Source: Theobroma cacao
Taxonomy: Eukaryota; Streptophyta; Magnoliopsida; Malvales; Malvaceae
Reading direction: 5' to 3'
Assembly: GCF_000208745.1 (NCBI RefSeq)
Contig: NC_030853.1
Location: 5,782,268-5,846,267 of the forward strand
Length of the DNA stretch: 64,000 bases
Below the pieces are notes generated by a model that saw only the letters and a list, made by a program, of their open reading frames with translations, did not search any database and was not told the DNA's origin. Position 1 is the stretch's first letter. Each line of letters begins with the position of its first letter. The translations under genes and the position numbers were made by a program. Shown in pieces: positions 60,659-64,000 of this stretch.

Positions 60659-62512
60659 TCAAAGACGGGATAAAGCAAGAATATGCTCATGAGGTTGGTA
60701 AAAGGGAGTTTCCTTGTTGACTTGGGTAGATTTCTTCCTCGTGGAATTCTCGGAGACATGGAAACTTTTCGCCAAAGCTCTTAGTTGGAATTTCTGTATT
60801 TTCCCGGTTGAAGTTTTTGGCAGCTGCTGTAGAAATTCCACCTTCTTTGGAACCATGTAATTAGGAAGATTTTTACGGCAGTAGGAAATGATATCAGCCT
60901 CCTTTACATCCTCTGTTTTCCCTGCCGCATTCTCTTTCACCGCGATAAAAGCACAAGGACTTTCTCCCCAGCGAGGGTGCGGCATTGCAACTACAGCTGC
61001 CTCCAGAACTCTGGGATGCCTGTAAAGAACCGACTCCAACTCAACACTGCTAATGTTTTCACCTCCAGATATGATGACATCCTTTGATCTGTCCTTGATC
61101 TCCAGGTACCCATCTGGATGTATCACACCAACGTCTCCTGTGATGAACCATCCGTTCTTGAAGGCCTTGGTTGTAGCCTCTGGGTCCTTCAAATACCCTT
61201 TCATGATGCTACTTCCTCGTAAAACAATCTCCCCCATAGTCTTGCCATCACGCGGTACACTTGCCATGGTTTCCATATTCTTCACATCTACATCGGCGAG
61301 TGTCAATATACTGATCCCCTGTGTGCCTTGAGTCCTGCCTGACGCTCGCGCGGCAGATGGTTCCACCTGGCCTGCCACTCGCACACCAGGGCTGGGCCGG
61401 TGGCCTCCGTGAGACCGTAAGCATGCGTTACATGGAAGCCTAGGAGTTCCATTTTCTCGAGCAGTGAGGCCGGTGGGGGCGCACCGCCTGTGAGTATTTG
61501 GACGGGAGAGGCGATCTCGCGGCGCTCGTGTGGCTTGGCCTCCAGGAGGATGTTGAATACAATTGGTGCGCAACACATGTGTGTCACTTTGTGAAAGGCT
61601 ATGTTCCGGTACATGTCGTACGCAGTGGTGTTGCGTAGACAGATGTTGGTCCCACCGCGTGCTGCGATACCCCAGGTAAAGGTCCAACCGTTGCAATGGA
61701 ACATAGGGAGGGACCAGAGATAGACAGGCTCAGTCCCCATTTCCCACCCCAAAACCAGGCTTAGAGTGCTGAGATATGCGCCTCTATGGCTGTAAACAAC
61801 GCCTTTGGGTTCTGATGTGGTTCCAGATGTGTAGTTGAGCGAAATAGGATCCCACTCATCTTGGATTTCAGTAGGGACAAATCTTGGATTGCCCATGTCA
61901 ACTAAGTCCTCGTATTCCAACTCGCCCAATCGGACACCGGTGGGCGAGTCTATGTCATCTATGACAATTACCAGTGGAATTAAGGACTCGGCGGCTGCAC
62001 TAGACTCGTGGGAATCGCCCATCAACATCCGGAGAGCGTCACGTGCCAGCGGCACATACTGATAGTCCACAAACAACACCTTGGCCTCAGAGTGCCTGAG
62101 AATGGTGGCTACATTTTTAGCATCAAGCCTGGTGTTGATGGTGTTGAGAACGGCACCAGCCATGGGAACAGCAAAATGCATCTCGTACATGGCTGGAACA
62201 TTAGGAGCTAGCACTGAGACCTGCAAATGGACGTTATTTAATTCATAAATAGTTTCAAATGTCAATAAAACGAAATGCGATGGATATCAATTGTGATGAT
62301 TGAATGAAACTTACAACATCGTTCTTGACGATGTTAAGAGAGCGAAGGGAAGAAGCAAGGCGACAGCAACGTTCGTATGTTTGAAGCCAGGTAAAACGAG
62401 TATTCTCGTAGATGACAGAAGTACGGTTAGCATACACAGAGCTAGCCCTTTTCAGGAAGGTCAAGGGAGTAAGTGGCACATAATTTGCATTGCATTTTGA
62501 AAGTTTGTCCAT
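60659..62512 (-). CDS. Acyl-activating enzyme (peroxisomal acyl-CoA synthetase), one intron, one frameshift
   Basis: Member of the AMP-forming ligase superfamily, closest in my judgement to the plant AAE1/AAE5/AAE7/AAE11 clade (peroxisomal short/medium-chain acyl-CoA ligases). Exon 1 is 62512-62315 (66 codons), exon 2 is 62220-60659. The model protein is about 586 residues, close to the family size of 550-575. Motifs: Y-T-S-G-T-T-S-E-P-K-G-V (residues 196-207, AMP-binding P-loop, Ser as in this clade), Y-G-L-T-E (334-338), T-G-D (427-429), D-R-S-K-D (443-447) and catalytic Lys in T-G-K (near 540). It ends S-R-L, a canonical PTS1. The Met at 62512 lies downstream of the TATA box; an in-frame upstream Met (62755) lies before it. 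One base is missing at 61322-61323 after residue 365, causing a stop soon after. All else is intact, so this is either a very young pseudogene or a base error. Substrate cannot be read from sequence. Confidence 0.9.
62221..62314 (-). other. Intron 1 of the acyl-activating enzyme gene
   Basis: 94 bases, phase 0, minus strand GTAAGTTTC ... TTTGCAG. Removing it joins N-D-V to V-S-V-L-A-P-N-V-P, the continuous sequence expected for the family. Confidence 0.92.
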
Positions 62513-62620
62513 TTTTTCTTTTCCTTTTCCTTTGATGTGTTTATTAGAGAGCAAAGAAAGAAGAGGGAGGGAGGGAAGGATTGGAGATGTGCTCACTCTG
62601 GATGGAATGCTGAGGAAGGA

Positions 62621-62627
62621 TATATAG
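62621..62627 (-). promoter_or_regulatory. TATA box of the acyl-activating enzyme gene
   Basis: Minus-strand CTATATATCC, about 110 bases upstream of the start codon. Transcription would start near 62590, giving a 5' leader of about 80 bases that includes a pyrimidine-rich stretch (complement of 62541-62580). Confidence 0.65.
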
Positions 62628-62759
62628 AGAAGGTGAGATACTCGTGAGGGATGAGGGACACGTTTGAGGAGGAAGTTCACACAGAAATTGCTTGGACATT
62701 GCAGCGCAATACTACCTGGGAGTTGGAATTTGAAACAGGATTGCTGCTGACCCAAACCA

Positions 62760-63624
62760 CCCTTTGCATTTCACATTGGCGTGGGCTCTCTCCATTATTT
62801 TCTTCTTTTTATGGATTACTTGTTTACCATGTGGGGCTGCTTGACTTCACTGGTGGATGTCCTTTAATTAATTGCCACCACATAAATTATATTTAGGCTA
62901 TCACGCTTGACTTCTTGACTTTTCTCTAAATTAAGTTTTTCTTTTTTGCATATTTGAACATCTAATTTTTTATTTTTTAAATTGATTTTTCTTTTCAATT
63001 TTTAAACTTTTTCACAATAAAAAATACTTTATATTAATATTATATATAATTTCAATTTATAATATAAAATATACAAAATAAGACTTTTTTCTAACATACA
63101 TAAAAGTTAAAAAGAAAGAAAACAAAGTTAGCGAGGGATGAAGTAATATAAATGGATACATGGTTGTGATATATATATATATATATTCTGGCTATAGCAC
63201 CTAAAAAATCTATTTTTTCCATCCTACTATTATTTTATTCCAAATTAAAATACTTCCTAGCAAAAGAAATTATTTGTAGTCATGGACCAAATAGATTTCC
63301 CACATTTCTCCTAACATTTTTTGAAGTTAAATGATGCAGTCTTTGCATGAGGAAGAGAACGTTTTGGATTTTTTTAATGGGACTTTGTGAAGTATATTCA
63401 ATTGTGTGGTCATAAATATTGAGTAGTGATCCATTGCCTAATCTTGGAAAAGCTTATGTCATTGCACCACATGAAGAGAAACAACGTTCTTTTGCTACAA
63501 ATCTTAGAAAAGCTACTACCTTGTTGATTAAAGAAAATGAACTGTGACAGAAAAAGAACGATGCGGGGAGTCGTGGCCGACTTCCATCTTGTATCTGTTA
63601 TGAGAAGTCAAACCATAGCAAAGT
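62760..63624. other. Upstream intergenic region
   Basis: Low-copy, AT-rich, with a (TA)n run near 63168-63189. I see no gene. It is the promoter side of the acyl-activating enzyme gene and ends where a gypsy LTR starts. Confidence 0.5.
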
Positions 63625-64000
63625 TGTCACATCCCATTTTCAAGAGGGATTGTGGCCGGTGCATGGACCCAAACGAGTATAACCCGTTAGGCCTAAGCAA
63701 GCCTCTTATCATAACATCATCAAACATTCATCATCTCATGCGGAAGCATCATATCACATCCATTAACGTGCATAATCGTTATACATATATTCTTAAAACT
63801 TATTACACAATAAAAGAACTTCTCAACTTAATCATGTAAGCTCAACTTAATACATCTATATGTGTATTAACAAGTGCCACTATCATAATGCACAATAATA
63901 TAAACATTAAACATCATTAGCACCCTAAAGTGTCTACATAGGCTCTCGAGCCATCATAATTATCTCATACATAACATTATTCAAATAATTATCTGCCACA
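63625..64000 (-). mobile_element. Gypsy LTR, cut by the window end
   Basis: Starts TGTCACATCCC and shows the order GGCC-TGCATGGACCC, CCTAAGCAAGCCT found at the start of the LTRs at 2083 and 43966, but diverged, so a sister family. Confidence 0.7.

Noticed and set aside
61053..62211. Plus-strand open frames opposite the acyl-activating enzyme
   Set aside because: Antisense shadows of a well supported gene with conserved motifs.
62513..62755. N-terminal extension of the acyl-activating enzyme from an upstream in-frame Met
   Set aside because: It lies mostly upstream of the TATA box at 62621-62627, and family proteins begin near the Met at 62512.

Overview
This looks like a repeat-rich, AT-rich nuclear region of a dicot plant. 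It has one intron-containing plant gene with plant-style GT-AG splicing. The rest is mostly layered Ty3/gypsy and Ty1/copia retrotransposon debris with plant-specific features: tRNA-iMet and tRNA-Asp-type primer sites, Athila gag-protease, very long chromovirus-like LTRs and a Tourist-like MITE. I cannot name the genus. One undetermined base (N) at 37831 shows a draft-type assembly. I found no tRNA, rRNA, CRISPR array or prokaryotic gene, and no clearly new biological system.

Layout. 1-4841: internally deleted gypsy element (minus), inserted in a gypsy LTR fragment (4842-6208), which itself sits in a truncated Athila element (6209-10893). 10894-12407: 3' end and LTR of a copia element. 12430-16020: gypsy LTR pieces, partly inverted, carrying a nested solo copia-type LTR (13444-14517). 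16030-23217: decayed copia-like element with gag debris, a 212-codon retroelement-associated ORF and a 3' LTR, split by a solo gypsy LTR (19058-21453). 23335-24843: giant foldback element. 24897-28012: solo LTR with a perfect 5-bp duplication. 28018-29616: low-copy sequence. 29617-39530: a largely non-coding copia element (minus), split by a 3.6-kb solo LTR (33448-37058). 39530-40681: partial gypsy LTR. 40682-52545: non-coding copia sequence invaded by a solo Athila LTR (itself holding a MITE) and two solo gypsy LTRs. 52545-55033: partial gypsy LTR. 55034-59720: copia LTRs, gag debris and 3' internal sequence. 59720-60650: AT/pyrimidine-rich sequence with an unidentified coding-like stretch. 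60659-62512: the only recognisable host gene, a peroxisomal-type acyl-activating enzyme (acyl-CoA synthetase), with TATA box, one intron, PTS1 ending and poly(A) signal, but with a one-base frameshift. 63625-64000: start of another gypsy LTR.

The retroelements do not act together as a pathway; their nesting gives a relative insertion history. The acyl-activating enzyme is predicted to ligate a carboxylic acid to CoA in peroxisomes if the frameshift is not real. The most interesting signals are short palindromic repeat arrays, different in each LTR family, that usually lie just upstream of the LTR's own TATA box.
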